Source: Enterobacter_D sp963521185 (GTDB lineage: Bacteria; Pseudomonadota; Gammaproteobacteria; Enterobacterales; Enterobacteriaceae). From it: 64,000 bases of DNA. The translations under genes were made by a program, and so were the position numbers. The notes beneath the pieces were generated by a model. That model worked only from the letters and a program-made list of their open reading frames with translations. It made no database searches and was not told where the DNA came from. Position 1 is the first letter of the stretch. Each line of letters opens with the position of its first letter. The stretch covers positions 186,001 through 250,000 of the forward strand of contig CAUQTV010000004.1 in assembly GCA_963521185.1 (NCBI GenBank), given 5' to 3'. Below, one piece after another: positions 1 to 8,314 of this stretch.

Positions 1-1099
1 CGGTAACCGCACGACCGGACTCGGTGATCACCGTCGGATGCGGCAGGCCGTGCTCTTCGCAGGCGTCGCCGATGGCCCAGATAATGTTGTTCGCGTACTC
101 GTTCAGGCCATAGTTTACGGAGCAATCAGACTGCGAACGTGTCCCTTCATAGTCCACGCCCAGGCCGCCGCCCACGTCAAAGCACTGAATGTTCACGCCC
201 AGCTTATGCAGCTCAACGTAGAAACGCGCAGACTCGCGCACGCCGGTGGCGATATCGCGGATGTTCGCCATCTGTGAACCGAGGTGGAAGTGCAGCAGCT
301 GAATGCTGTCCAGACGCCCACGCTCGCGCAAAATTTCCACCAGTTGCAGCACCTGCGTCGCCGCCAGGCCGAACTTGGATTTCTCACCGCCGGAGGACTG
401 CCACTTACCGGAACCTTGCGACGCCAGACGCGCACGCACGCCAAGACGCGGCACCACGTTCAGGCGCTCAGCCTCTTCCAGCACGATAGCGATTTCCGTC
501 ATCTTCTCGATGACCAGATAGACCTTGTGGCCCATCTTCTCGCCGATCAGCGCCAGGCGGATGTATTCACGGTCTTTATAACCGTTACAGACGATCACGC
601 TGCGGGTCATGCCGGCATGGGCCAGCACCGCCATCAGCTCTGCCTTTGAACCGGCTTCCAGACCCAGCGGTTCACCGGAGTGGATCAGCGATTCAATGAC
701 GCGACGATGCTGGTTGACCTTGATCGGGTAAACCAAAAAGTAGTCACCGTTGTAGCCGTACGATTCACGCGCGCGTTTAAAAGCGGCGTTGATCGAGCGC
801 AGACGGTGTTGCAGGATCTGCGGAAAACAGAACAGTGCAGGCAGACGTTGCCCCTGCGCTTCACGCGCTTTCACCAGTTCAGCAAGATCGACGCGCGCCT
901 GCGGGACGTCCGGATCCGGGCAAACGCTAATATGACCCAGTTCATTGACGTCATAGTAGTTATTACCCCACCAGGCAATATTGTAAGTGCGCAGCATTTT
1001 GCTGGCTTCCTGGGAGCTCATTGCAACCTCCTGCATGGAACGTAGTACACCCTGTTCGCCTGCTGACGAAGGCGAAAACGAAGACATGTCGTCAGACAT
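1..1099 (-). CDS. speA: Biosynthetic arginine decarboxylase, N-terminal part (cut by window edge)
   Basis: Decarboxylates arginine to agmatine in the cytoplasm, the first step of the agmatine route to putrescine. The visible 366 codons cover the N-terminal region and much of the PLP barrel; the PLP-lysine motif YPIKVNQHR is readable. The start at 1099 (MSDDMSS) agrees with E. coli SpeA as I remember it. The 3' part, about 290 residues, lies outside the window. The start codon overlaps the end of a yqgB-like ORF by 8 bases, so the two may be translationally coupled. The identity is secure. Confidence 0.97.
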   Translation of the reverse strand, partial: MSDDMSSFSPSSAGEQGVLRSMQEVAMSSQEASKMLRTYNIAWWGNNYYDVNELGHISVCPDPDVPQARVDLAELVKAREAQGQRLPALFCFPQILQHRLRSINAAFKRARESYGYNGDYFLVYPIKVNQHRRVIESLIHSGEPLGLEAGSKAELMAVLAHAGMTRSVIVCNGYKDREYIRLALIGEKMGHKVYLVIEKMTEIAIVLEEAERLNVVPRLGVRARLASQGSGKWQSSGGEKSKFGLAATQVLQLVEILRERGRLDSIQLLHFHLGSQMANIRDIATGVRESARFYVELHKLGVNIQCFDVGGGLGVDYEGTRSQSDCSVNYGLNEYANNIIWAIGDACEEHGLPHPTVITESGRAVT

Positions 1100-1304
1100 A
1101 GCGAACCTCAAACATAGTTGAAAGTGTATACCCTGTGAAATTCAGCCTGCGGCAAGTCGGAATTAACCTTGCTGCGCGAAAAGCATCGGATATAAAACAG
1201 TTGACTACTATCGCAGCGTTACACAGCGATAACAACCCATAAACAGCCTGATTTCCCAGTGCATTGTGCTGGTTAACCGACTGCGCGACCGGTTTCTTAT
1301 TCAT
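1092..1304 (-). CDS. yqgB: YqgB-like small protein upstream of and overlapping speA
   Basis: A 70-residue ORF in the speA leader. The first 38 or so residues (MNKKPVAQ, AVYGLLSL, AAIVVNCF) match my memory of E. coli YqgB, a 43-residue acid-responsive small protein encoded before speA. Here the frame stays open for about 30 further residues and its TGA lies inside the speA start (ATGTCTGA), an arrangement typical of translational coupling. No good Shine-Dalgarno is visible before the ATG at 1304; an upstream GTG at 1319 is an alternative start. Function is unknown. Whether the C-terminal extension is translated is uncertain. Confidence 0.6.
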   Translation of the reverse strand: MNKKPVAQSVNQHNALGNQAVYGLLSLCNAAIVVNCFISDAFRAARLIPTCRRLNFTGYTLSTMFEVRYV

Positions 1305-1860
1305 ATGATTGTAAAACACGTATCCGAACCAAATTATGACGGTTCAGCGAAACCACGAGAAAACCCCTGAATAAACAGGAGAGCCCTTGTTCAGGTGTCA
1401 AAAGGCCTTACCGGCTCGAGAGTCCTGAGAAGCGCCGAGATGGGTATAACATCGGCAGGATTGCAGTACAGACATGCGGGTTGCGGGAGAAAGTTGCACA
1501 CCAGGACGGCGTGACAGATTCAGCGATAACTTCATCATCGGTAAACAACGGTTCATTATTTCGTATCACCTCCACGCCAACCGTTGTGTGGTCAGCGATA
1601 AGCCCAAGCTAATTTCACTGCTTAACCCGGCTGGAAGTGGCGACACGATGATGTTGTCGTGCGCTTTTTTTATACCCTTCCGCTAATGAGTCAGAGGGGT
1701 ATAAGCCGCGTGCGGCGTTTTATACCGACAAAGGGGTTAAAAAGCAAAATAAAAAAGCTGAGTTTGCAACGATGTCAGGAAAAATTGCCGCCAGCGTTTC
1801 ACCCCAAATGCGATGAGTCTCAAAAAAACGCTGGAAATGGGTTCAAGAATTGACCTAAAA
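1305..1860. other. Long intergenic region between speA/yqgB and metK
   Basis: About 550 bp without a convincing protein gene. It holds the upstream part of the speA leader on the minus strand, with an imperfect hairpin at 1364-1399 (CCTGAA and TTCAGG arms). On the plus strand it holds an orphan intrinsic terminator at 1640-1671, followed by a 10-bp stem (1671-1680 with 1694-1703) and a short GC hairpin with T run (1705-1720). Two short plus-strand frames (1474-1686 and 1659-1853) run through these hairpins and look random. Confidence 0.6.
1640..1671 (+). terminator. Orphan intrinsic terminator, possible 3' end of a small RNA
   Basis: Stem of GCG plus CACGA (1640-1648, one bulged A) pairing with TCGTGCGC (1657-1664), followed at once by seven T. 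No plus-strand gene lies upstream inside this interval, since speA and yqgB run the other way, so the transcript that ends here is not accounted for. Confidence 0.55.
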
Positions 1861-1869
1861 TAGCCGTCC

Positions 1870-1909
1870 AGATGTTAATCCATCTATACAGATTAACACT
1901 TAGACTTCC
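1870..1909 (+). promoter_or_regulatory. Met boxes (MetJ operator array) upstream of metK
   Basis: Five consecutive 8-bp units (AGATGTTA, ATCCATCT, ATACAGAT, TAACACTT, AGACTTCC) resemble the MetJ consensus AGACGTCT and lie 80-120 bp before metK. MetJ with SAM as corepressor represses metK in enterobacteria, so the product SAM would feed back on its own synthase. Box boundaries are my reading. Confidence 0.75.
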
Positions 1910-1991
1910 TGTGTCTTTTACCTGCAGGCCTGCTAAAAGGCGTCGGCACAGAGTTTGAGCTTATTAAATATATCACCAGGGTGAATCGAAC

Positions 1992-3146
1992 ATGGCAAAA
2001 CACCTTTTTACGTCCGAATCTGTGTCAGAAGGGCATCCTGACAAAATTGCTGACCAAATTTCCGATGCTGTTCTGGATGCAATCCTCGAACAGGATCCGA
2101 AGGCGCGCGTAGCGTGCGAAACCTATGTGAAAACCGGGATGGTTCTGGTGGGCGGCGAAATCACCACCAGCGCATGGGTAGACATCGAAGAGATCACCCG
2201 TAACACCGTGCGTGAAATTGGCTACGTTCACTCTGATATGGGCTTTGACGCCAACTCCTGCGCCGTACTGAGCGCGATTGGCAAACAGTCTCCGGACATC
2301 AACCAGGGCGTTGACCGTGCCGATCCGCTTGAGCAAGGTGCGGGCGACCAGGGCCTGATGTTTGGCTATGCCACCAACGAAACCGACGTGCTGATGCCTG
2401 CGCCAATCACCTACGCCCACCGTCTGGTGCAGCGTCAGGCTGAGGTGCGTAAAAACGGCTCTCTGCCGTGGCTGCGCCCGGATGCAAAAAGCCAGGTCAC
2501 TTTCCAGTATGACGACGGCAAAATCGTTGGCATTGATGCGGTGGTGCTCTCCACGCAGCATTCCGAAGACGTTGATCTGAAAACGCTTCAGGAAGGCGTG
2601 ATGGAAGAGATCATCAAGCCGGTGCTGCCCGCAGAGTGGCTTAACACGTCGACCAAATTCTTCATCAACCCGACCGGCCGTTTTGTTATCGGTGGCCCAA
2701 TGGGTGACTGCGGTCTGACCGGACGTAAAATCATCGTTGATACCTACGGCGGCATGGCGCGTCACGGCGGCGGTGCGTTCTCCGGTAAAGATCCGTCAAA
2801 AGTTGACCGTTCCGCAGCCTACGCTGCGCGTTATGTGGCGAAGAACATTGTGGCTGCCGGTCTGGCGGATCGCTGTGAAATCCAGGTGTCCTACGCGATT
2901 GGCGTGGCAGAACCGACCTCTATCATGGTTGAAACGTTCGGTACCGAGAAAATCGCCTCCGAACAGCTGAACCTGCTGGTGCGCGAGTTCTTCGACCTGC
3001 GTCCGTATGGCCTGATCCAGATGCTGGATCTGCTGCACCCAATCTACAAAGAGACGGCCGCTTACGGTCACTTTGGTCGTGAACATTTCCCATGGGAAAA
3101 AACCGACAAAGCCGCTCTGCTGCGTGACGCTGCTGGCCTGAAATAA
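1992..3146 (+). CDS. metK: S-adenosylmethionine synthase
   Basis: Makes SAM from methionine and ATP, releasing phosphate and pyrophosphate; a cytoplasmic tetramer. The 384 residues equal the E. coli length. Family motifs are present: GHPDKIADQISDA near residue 15, GAGDQGLMFGYA near 115 and GGGAFSGKD near 260. An AGGGTG Shine-Dalgarno precedes the ATG. Met boxes upstream indicate MetJ repression and a strong hairpin terminator follows. Essential in E. coli. Confidence 0.99.
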   Translation: MAKHLFTSESVSEGHPDKIADQISDAVLDAILEQDPKARVACETYVKTGMVLVGGEITTSAWVDIEEITRNTVREIGYVHSDMGFDANSCAVLSAIGKQSPDINQGVDRADPLEQGAGDQGLMFGYATNETDVLMPAPITYAHRLVQRQAEVRKNGSLPWLRPDAKSQVTFQYDDGKIVGIDAVVLSTQHSEDVDLKTLQEGVMEEIIKPVLPAEWLNTSTKFFINPTGRFVIGGPMGDCGLTGRKIIVDTYGGMARHGGGAFSGKDPSKVDRSAAYAARYVAKNIVAAGLADRCEIQVSYAIGVAEPTSIMVETFGTEKIASEQLNLLVREFFDLRPYGLIQMLDLLHPIYKETAAYGHFGREHFPWEKTDKAALLRDAAGLK

Positions 3147-3166
3147 TCGGTTGATGGATACGCTTT

Positions 3167-3193
3167 AAGGCCAGCCTCGTGCTGGCCTTTTGC
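3167..3193 (+). terminator. metK terminator
   Basis: Perfect 9-bp stem AAGGCCAGC/GCTGGCCTT with loop CTCGT, running into TTGC, 21 bp after the metK stop codon. Confidence 0.8.
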
Positions 3194-3206
3194 ATTTCTG
3201 CCCCTC

Positions 3207-3285
3207 GCCCGGCGGCGCTGCGCTTGCACGGGCCTACAACGGTCATCTGTTTTTGTAGGCCGGGTAAGCGCAGCGCCACCCGGCA
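3207..3285. repeat. REP pair (BIME) after metK
   Basis: Two inverted REP/PU-type units, 3207-3237 (ending GGCCTAC) and 3255-3285 (starting GTAGGCCGGG), separated by 17 bp. Further diverged copies occur at 24.6, 43.7 and 62.1 kb in this window, all between genes. REP sequences are common extragenic elements of enterobacteria. Confidence 0.85.
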
Positions 3286-3304
3286 ATCCCACCCGCGCCG
3301 CTCG

Positions 3305-3320
3305 ATGAAACCGATTACAC
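3305..3320. promoter_or_regulatory. Candidate distal GalR/GalS operator for galP
   Basis: The 16-mer ATGAAACCGATTACAC matches the proximal operator (3478-3493) at 14 of 16 positions and lies 173 bp upstream. Paired operators that allow a DNA loop are known for the E. coli gal operon; a looping role here is inference. Confidence 0.4.
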
Positions 3321-3477
3321 CTCATCCGTCGCACAAAATACCCCTCCCGCCACCGGGTAATGCCTTCGCTGTTACATACCGATTCAGTTAAGTCTGAATT
3401 TCAGACGTACCTGATGCATGCCGCTTTTTTTACCTCTATATTTTCAAAGCTTTAATTTTCTTTACAGCACGCAGCGG

Positions 3478-3493
3478 GTGTAACCGATTACAC
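3478..3493. promoter_or_regulatory. GalR/GalS operator of galP
   Basis: GTGTAACCGATTACAC fits the GalR/GalS consensus GTGKAANCGNTTNCAC at every fixed position. It sits directly beside a CRP site, 84 bp before the galP start. Confidence 0.8.
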
Positions 3494-3496
3494 GAA

Positions 3497-3512
3497 TGTG
3501 ATTAATCTCACA
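3497..3512. promoter_or_regulatory. CRP site of galP
   Basis: TGTGA-TTAATC-TCACA is a perfect CRP core with a 6-bp spacer. If the -10 element is TAACCT at 3534-3539, the site is centred near -41.5 (class II activation); that promoter assignment is inference. Confidence 0.8.
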
Positions 3513-3576
3513 TACGTTTACATAATACTTACTTAACCTTTCATCGATAAAACGCATAAATCAACCGGAGGGCATC

Positions 3577-4971
3577 ATGCCTGACAATAAAAAAAAGGGG
3601 CGCTCGAACAAGACAATGACCTTCTTTGTCTGTTTTCTTGCCGCACTGGCTGGACTGCTTTTTGGCCTGGATATCGGTGTCATCGCCGGGGCGCTGCCCT
3701 TTATCACCGATGAATTTAAAATTAGCCCGCACACTCAGGAGTGGGTGGTCAGCTCCATGATGTTTGGTGCCGCCGTCGGTGCCGTTGGCAGCGGCTGGCT
3801 CTCCTTCCGCCTCGGGCGTAAAAAAAGCCTGATGATCGGGGCGATCCTGTTTGTGCTCGGCTCGCTGTGTTCCGCCGCCGCGCCAAACGTGGAAGTGCTG
3901 ATTATCTCCCGCGTCTTGCTGGGCCTCGCGGTTGGCGTCGCGTCCTATACCGCCCCGCTGTATCTGTCGGAAATCGCGCCGGAAAAAATTCGCGGCAGCA
4001 TGATCTCCATGTATCAGTTGATGATCACCATTGGGATTTTGGGCGCGTATCTCTCTGACACCGCGTTTAGCTACAGCGGCGCATGGCGCTGGATGCTCGG
4101 CGTGATCATCATTCCGGCGGTACTGCTGCTGATTGGCGTCTTCTTCCTGCCGGACAGCCCGCGCTGGTACGCCGCCAAGCGCCGTTTCCACGATGCGGAA
4201 CGCGTGCTGATGCGCCTGCGTGACACCAGCGCTGAGGCGAAAAACGAACTGGATGAAATTCGCGAAAGCTTACAGGTCAAACAGAGCGGCTGGGCGCTGT
4301 TTAAAGAGAACAGCAACTTCCGCCGCGCGGTGTTCCTTGGCGTGCTGTTGCAGGTGATGCAGCAGTTCACCGGCATGAACGTCATCATGTACTACGCGCC
4401 AAAAATCTTTGAACTGGCGGGCTACACCAACACCACCGAGCAGATGTGGGGCACGGTGATTGTCGGTCTGACCAACGTGCTGGCAACCTTTATCGCCATT
4501 GGTCTGGTGGATCGCTGGGGCCGTAAGCCGACCCTGACGCTGGGCTTCCTGGTGATGGCTGCGGGCATGGGTATTCTGGGCACCATGATGCATATCGGCA
4601 TTGAGTCGCCAACCATGCAGTACGTTGCCGTTGGTATGCTGCTGATGTTTATCGTCGGTTTTGCTATGAGCGCCGGTCCGCTGATTTGGGTGCTGTGCTC
4701 TGAAATCCAGCCGCTGAAGGGGCGTGATTTCGGCATCACCTGCTCTACGGCGACCAACTGGATTGCCAACATGATCGTCGGCGCAACCTTCCTGACCATG
4801 CTCAACACCCTCGGCAATGCCAACACCTTCTGGGTGTACGGCGCGCTGAACCTGTTCTTCATTGTGTTGACGCTGTGGCTGGTGCCGGAAACCAAACACG
4901 TCTCCCTGGAGCACATCGAACGTAACCTGATGAAAGGTCGCAGGCTGCGCGAGATCGGCTCGCACGATTAA
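3577..4971 (+). CDS. galP: Galactose:proton symporter (MFS sugar porter)
   Basis: Inner-membrane MFS symporter of galactose and glucose with protons. The 464 residues match E. coli GalP in length. Sugar-porter signatures are present: RLGRKKSL in the loop after TM2, PDSPRWYAAKR ending the N-half, QQFTGMN in TM7 and PETKHVSLEHIE at the C terminus. A charged start (KKKGRSNK) precedes TM1, and GGAG precedes the ATG. GalR and CRP sites upstream point to galactose induction and catabolite control. It follows metK as in E. coli but has its own promoter. Confidence 0.96.
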   Translation: MPDNKKKGRSNKTMTFFVCFLAALAGLLFGLDIGVIAGALPFITDEFKISPHTQEWVVSSMMFGAAVGAVGSGWLSFRLGRKKSLMIGAILFVLGSLCSAAAPNVEVLIISRVLLGLAVGVASYTAPLYLSEIAPEKIRGSMISMYQLMITIGILGAYLSDTAFSYSGAWRWMLGVIIIPAVLLLIGVFFLPDSPRWYAAKRRFHDAERVLMRLRDTSAEAKNELDEIRESLQVKQSGWALFKENSNFRRAVFLGVLLQVMQQFTGMNVIMYYAPKIFELAGYTNTTEQMWGTVIVGLTNVLATFIAIGLVDRWGRKPTLTLGFLVMAAGMGILGTMMHIGIESPTMQYVAVGMLLMFIVGFAMSAGPLIWVLCSEIQPLKGRDFGITCSTATNWIANMIVGATFLTMLNTLGNANTFWVYGALNLFFIVLTLWLVPETKHVSLEHIERNLMKGRRLREIGSHD

Positions 4972-4986
4972 TTTTTAGCGAAAGAT

Positions 4987-5016
4987 TTGCCCGGTACCAC
5001 GACGCGTACCGGGCAA
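4987..5016 (+). terminator. Hairpin after galP
   Basis: Perfect 11-bp stem TTGCCCGGTAC/GTACCGGGCAA with an 8-base loop, 16 bp after the galP stop. There is no T run, so termination strength is uncertain; it may protect the galP 3' end. It argues against the upstream in-frame ATG (4987) as the sprT start. Confidence 0.6.
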
Positions 5017-5064
5017 TACGCGGTGCTTGCACTGGCCTGTGCGCCCATACTATTCTCTGCCGTT

Positions 5065-5577
5065 ATGAAAACCCCACGCCTCCCCTTTAGTCTGCAACAG
5101 GCCGTCATGCGTAGCCTGCGGGAAAAACTCGCTCAGGCGAACCTGAAGCTTGGCCGCAACTACCCTGAACCGAAACTGGTGTATCAACAGCGCGGCACCT
5201 CTGCGGGCACCGCCTGGCTTGAAAGCTATGAGATCCGCTTAAACCCGGTGCTGCTGATGGAAAACGAGCAGGCGTTCATCGACGAGGTGGTCCCGCACGA
5301 GCTGGCGCACCTGCTGGTGTGGAAGCACTTTGGCCGTGTCGCACCGCACGGCAAAGAGTGGAAATGGATGATGGAGGCGGTACTCGGCGTTCCCGCTCGC
5401 CGCACGCATCCGTTCGAACTCGATTCCGTTCGCCGCAACACCTTCCCCTACCGCTGCAAATGCCAGGCGCACCAGTTGACCGTGCGTCGACACAATAAAA
5501 TCCTGCGCGGAGAAGCCGTTTACCGCTGCGTCCGCTGCGGCGAACCGCTGATAGCGGATACCGCTAATTCGGAATAA
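5065..5577 (+). CDS. sprT: SprT-family zinc metalloprotein
   Basis: 170 residues. The HELAH zinc-protease motif sits near residue 79, and a C-terminal zinc ribbon shows CKC and CVRC cysteine pairs, as in the SprT/Spartan-like fold. The frame stays open to 4987, but the ATG at 5065 gives MKTPRLPF, which matches the E. coli start (MKTSRLPI), and avoids the galP hairpin. The molecular role in E. coli is poorly defined; eukaryotic SPRTN relatives cleave DNA-protein crosslinks. Confidence 0.93.
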   Translation: MKTPRLPFSLQQAVMRSLREKLAQANLKLGRNYPEPKLVYQQRGTSAGTAWLESYEIRLNPVLLMENEQAFIDEVVPHELAHLLVWKHFGRVAPHGKEWKWMMEAVLGVPARRTHPFELDSVRRNTFPYRCKCQAHQLTVRRHNKILRGEAVYRCVRCGEPLIADTANSE

Positions 5578-5659
5578 ATCAGCGCTTTTCTGCTCTGACT
5601 GATTGCATCTGACAATCGCATTCGCTACGGTGCGGGCTCATTTTGCCATGGAGTCCGTC

Positions 5660-6358
5660 ATGTCCCGCCCTCTCTCTTTTGCTGCCGCTTTGTTATTAAC
5701 GCTGATCGCAGGCCCGGCGCTGGCCGCAGGTATCAACAGTTTTGCCCAGGCCAAAGCCGCAGGCGTAAAGGTTAACGCCGACGCGCCCGGTGATTTTTAT
5801 TGCGGCTGCAAGATCAACTGGCAGGGCAAAAAAGGCGTTGTCGATTTGGAATCATGTGGCTACAAAGTGCGTAAAAATGAGAACCGCGCCAGCCGAATCG
5901 AATGGGAGCACGTTATGCCGGCCTGGCAGTTCGGCCACCAGCGTCAGTGCTGGCAGGATGGCGGACGCAAAAATTGCAGTAAAGATCCCGTCTACCGCAA
6001 AATCGAAAGCGACATGCACAACCTGCAACCCGCCGTCGGCGAGGTCAACGGCGATCGCGGCAACTTCATGTACAGCCAGTGGAACGGCGGTGAAGGCCAG
6101 TACGGTCAGTGCGCCATGAAGGTCGATTTTAAAGCCAAACTGGCAGAACCACCGGCCCGCGCGCGCGGCATGATCGCCCGCACCTATTTCTATATGCGCG
6201 ACCAGTATCAGCTCACCCTCTCACGCCAGCAAACGCAGCTGTTCACCGCCTGGGATAAGCTTTATCCGGTCACCGACTGGGAGTGTAAGCGCGACGGGCG
6301 CATTGCGGCGGTGCAGGGCAATCATAATCCTTACGTGCAGCGCGCTTGTCAGCGGTGA
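5660..6358 (+). CDS. endA: Periplasmic endonuclease I
   Basis: Secreted non-specific DNA endonuclease that cuts double-stranded DNA in the periplasm. 232 residues with a clear signal peptide (residues 1-22, ending GPALA). The nuclease domain has WEHVMPAW, the DMHNLQPAVGEVNGDRGN block and the Cys residues of the family. The ATG at 5660 has GGAG 7 bp upstream; the longer open frame from 5603 adds residues before the signal peptide and is unlikely. Confidence 0.96.
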   Translation: MSRPLSFAAALLLTLIAGPALAAGINSFAQAKAAGVKVNADAPGDFYCGCKINWQGKKGVVDLESCGYKVRKNENRASRIEWEHVMPAWQFGHQRQCWQDGGRKNCSKDPVYRKIESDMHNLQPAVGEVNGDRGNFMYSQWNGGEGQYGQCAMKVDFKAKLAEPPARARGMIARTYFYMRDQYQLTLSRQQTQLFTAWDKLYPVTDWECKRDGRIAAVQGNHNPYVQRACQR

Positions 6359-6389
6359 AAGCGCTATTTTACACTAGCGTTATTATTTC

Positions 6390-6410
6390 CCCCTCCCGCT
6401 GAGCGAGGGG
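6390..6410 (+). terminator. Hairpin between endA and rsmE
   Basis: CCCCTC/GAGGGG arms with a 9-base loop, 31 bp after endA. No long T run follows, so this is a weak or partial terminator. Confidence 0.4.
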
Positions 6411-6438
6411 AAACTCCGACACTGATGGAAGCTTACGC

Positions 6439-7170
6439 ATGCGCAAACCCCGCATTTTTCACCCTGAATATTTAACCGTCGGCCAGGACGTAGCGCTCTG
6501 CGATGACGCGGCAAACCACGTGGGCCGTGTGCTGCGCATGAGCGCCGGGCAGCCGTTGCAGCTGTTTGACGGCAGCAACCAGGTGTTTGACGCCGAGATT
6601 ATCCGCGCGGATAAAAAAAGCGTGGTGGTCAATGTGCGCGCCGGGGAGACCGACGATCGTGAGTCGCCGCTGCATATTCATCTGGGACAGGTGATGTCGC
6701 GCGGTGAGAAAATGGAATTCACCATCCAAAAATCGATTGAGCTGGGTGTAAGCCTCATTACGCCACTTTTTTCTGAGCGCTGCGGCGTTAAACTGGATGC
6801 TGAACGTCTGAACAAGAAAATCCAGCAGTGGCAAAAAATCGCCATTGCCGCCTGTGAACAGTGCGGCCGCAATCGGATCCCCGAGATCCGCCCGGCGATG
6901 GATCTGGAAGCCTGGTGCGCCGAACCCGATGACGGCCTGAAGCTGAACCTGCATCCGCGCGCCAGCGCCAGTATCAACACGCTGCCATTACCGGTTGAGC
7001 GCGTGCGCCTGCTGATTGGCCCGGAAGGCGGATTAACCGCCGATGAAATCGCCATGACCGCACGCTACCAGTTTACTGATATTCTGTTGGGACCACGGGT
7101 TTTACGTACTGAGACCACCGCGCTCACCGCGATTACGGCACTGCAAGTGCGCTTCGGCGATTTGGGGTAA
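6439..7170 (+). CDS. rsmE: 16S rRNA m3U1498 methyltransferase
   Basis: SAM-dependent SPOUT methyltransferase acting on U1498 of 16S rRNA in the assembled 30S subunit. 243 residues, the E. coli length. An N-terminal PUA-like domain (to about residue 70) is followed by the knotted SPOUT domain with LLIGPEGGL near residue 193 and LGPRVLRTETTALTAI near 218, which form the SAM site. It ends 12 bp before gshB and is probably cotranscribed with it. Confidence 0.97.
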   Translation: MRKPRIFHPEYLTVGQDVALCDDAANHVGRVLRMSAGQPLQLFDGSNQVFDAEIIRADKKSVVVNVRAGETDDRESPLHIHLGQVMSRGEKMEFTIQKSIELGVSLITPLFSERCGVKLDAERLNKKIQQWQKIAIAACEQCGRNRIPEIRPAMDLEAWCAEPDDGLKLNLHPRASASINTLPLPVERVRLLIGPEGGLTADEIAMTARYQFTDILLGPRVLRTETTALTAITALQVRFGDLG

Positions 7171-7182
7171 AGGAGAAGAACA

Positions 7183-8130
7183 ATGATTAAGCTCGGCATC
7201 GTGATGGATCCCATCGCAGACATCAACATCAAGAAAGATTCCAGCTTCGCTATGCTGCTGGAAGCACAACGTCGCGGCTACGAGCTGCACTACATGGAAA
7301 TGTCGGATCTTTACCTGATCAACGGTGAAGCCCGCGCCCGTACGCGCACGCTGAGCGTCGAGCAGAATTACGATAAATGGTATGCGTTCAGCGGCGAGCA
7401 GGACATTACGCTTGCCGATCTCGACGTGGTGCTGATGCGTAAAGATCCGCCGTTCGACACCGAATTTATCTACGCCACGTACATCCTTGAGCGCGCGGAA
7501 GAGAAAGGTACGCTGATCGTTAACAAGCCGCAGAGCCTGCGCGACTGTAACGAAAAGCTGTTCACCGCCTGGTTTGCTGACCTCACCCCGGAAACGCTGG
7601 TGACGCGCAGCAAAGCGCAGTTGAAAGCGTTCTGGGAAAAGCACCACGACATTATTTTAAAGCCGCTGGACGGCATGGGCGGCACCTCGATTTTCCGCGT
7701 CAAAGAGGGCGACCCTAACCTGCCGGTGATCACCGAAACGCTGACCGAGCTTGGCACGCGTTACTGCATGGCGCAAAACTATCTGCCGGCCATTAAAGAC
7801 GGTGATAAGCGCGTGCTGGTCGTCGATGGCGAACCGGTGCCGTACTGCCTGGCGCGTATTCCGCAGGGTGGCGAAACGCGCGGTAACCTCGCCGCCGGTG
7901 GTCGTGGCGAGCCGCGTCCGCTGAGCGACAGCGACTGGGACATCGCCCGCCGCGTAGCTCCAACGCTGAAAGCCAAAGGCCTGATTTTTGTCGGCCTCGA
8001 TATTATTGGCGATCGCCTGACCGAAATTAACGTCACCAGCCCGACCTGCATTCGTGAAATCGAAGCCGTCTTCCCGGTGTCCATTACCGGCATGTTGATG
8101 GACGCCATCGAAAAACGACTGGGCAAATAA
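7183..8130 (+). CDS. gshB: Glutathione synthetase
   Basis: Joins gamma-glutamylcysteine and glycine with ATP, the last step of glutathione synthesis. 315 residues; ATP-grasp fold with LKPLDGMGGTSIFR near residue 161 (ATP-binding loop) and NVTSPTCIREIE near the C terminus. AAGGAG lies 8 bp before the ATG. It is followed by yqgE after 184 bp. Confidence 0.98.
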   Translation: MIKLGIVMDPIADINIKKDSSFAMLLEAQRRGYELHYMEMSDLYLINGEARARTRTLSVEQNYDKWYAFSGEQDITLADLDVVLMRKDPPFDTEFIYATYILERAEEKGTLIVNKPQSLRDCNEKLFTAWFADLTPETLVTRSKAQLKAFWEKHHDIILKPLDGMGGTSIFRVKEGDPNLPVITETLTELGTRYCMAQNYLPAIKDGDKRVLVVDGEPVPYCLARIPQGGETRGNLAAGGRGEPRPLSDSDWDIARRVAPTLKAKGLIFVGLDIIGDRLTEINVTSPTCIREIEAVFPVSITGMLMDAIEKRLGK

Positions 8131-8314
8131 TTCGCCATCCGGTTCCCGTTATTAGGGGAAACACCGGGATTTGGTTCCCGCAGGGACGCCAAACCCGGTG
8201 GTCGCCCCGGGTATCGCCGTCGGTAAAGCCAGCGTCTGGCTAGTGACAGCGCGCCGCTTTCCCCGCATACTGAGCGCCTGCTGCTTTTTTGAACCAGGAA
8301 ACAGATCTCTGACA

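Noticed and set aside
1474..1853. Two short plus-strand frames before metK (70 and 64 codons)
   Set aside because: They run through the terminator hairpins and met-box approach, lack ribosome sites and resemble no protein I know.
2025..2765. 246-codon open frame antisense to metK
   Set aside because: It is a shadow of metK codon bias; it has no ribosome site and no recognisable domain. The same applies to long antisense frames over galP, lptD, carB, ileS and dnaK.
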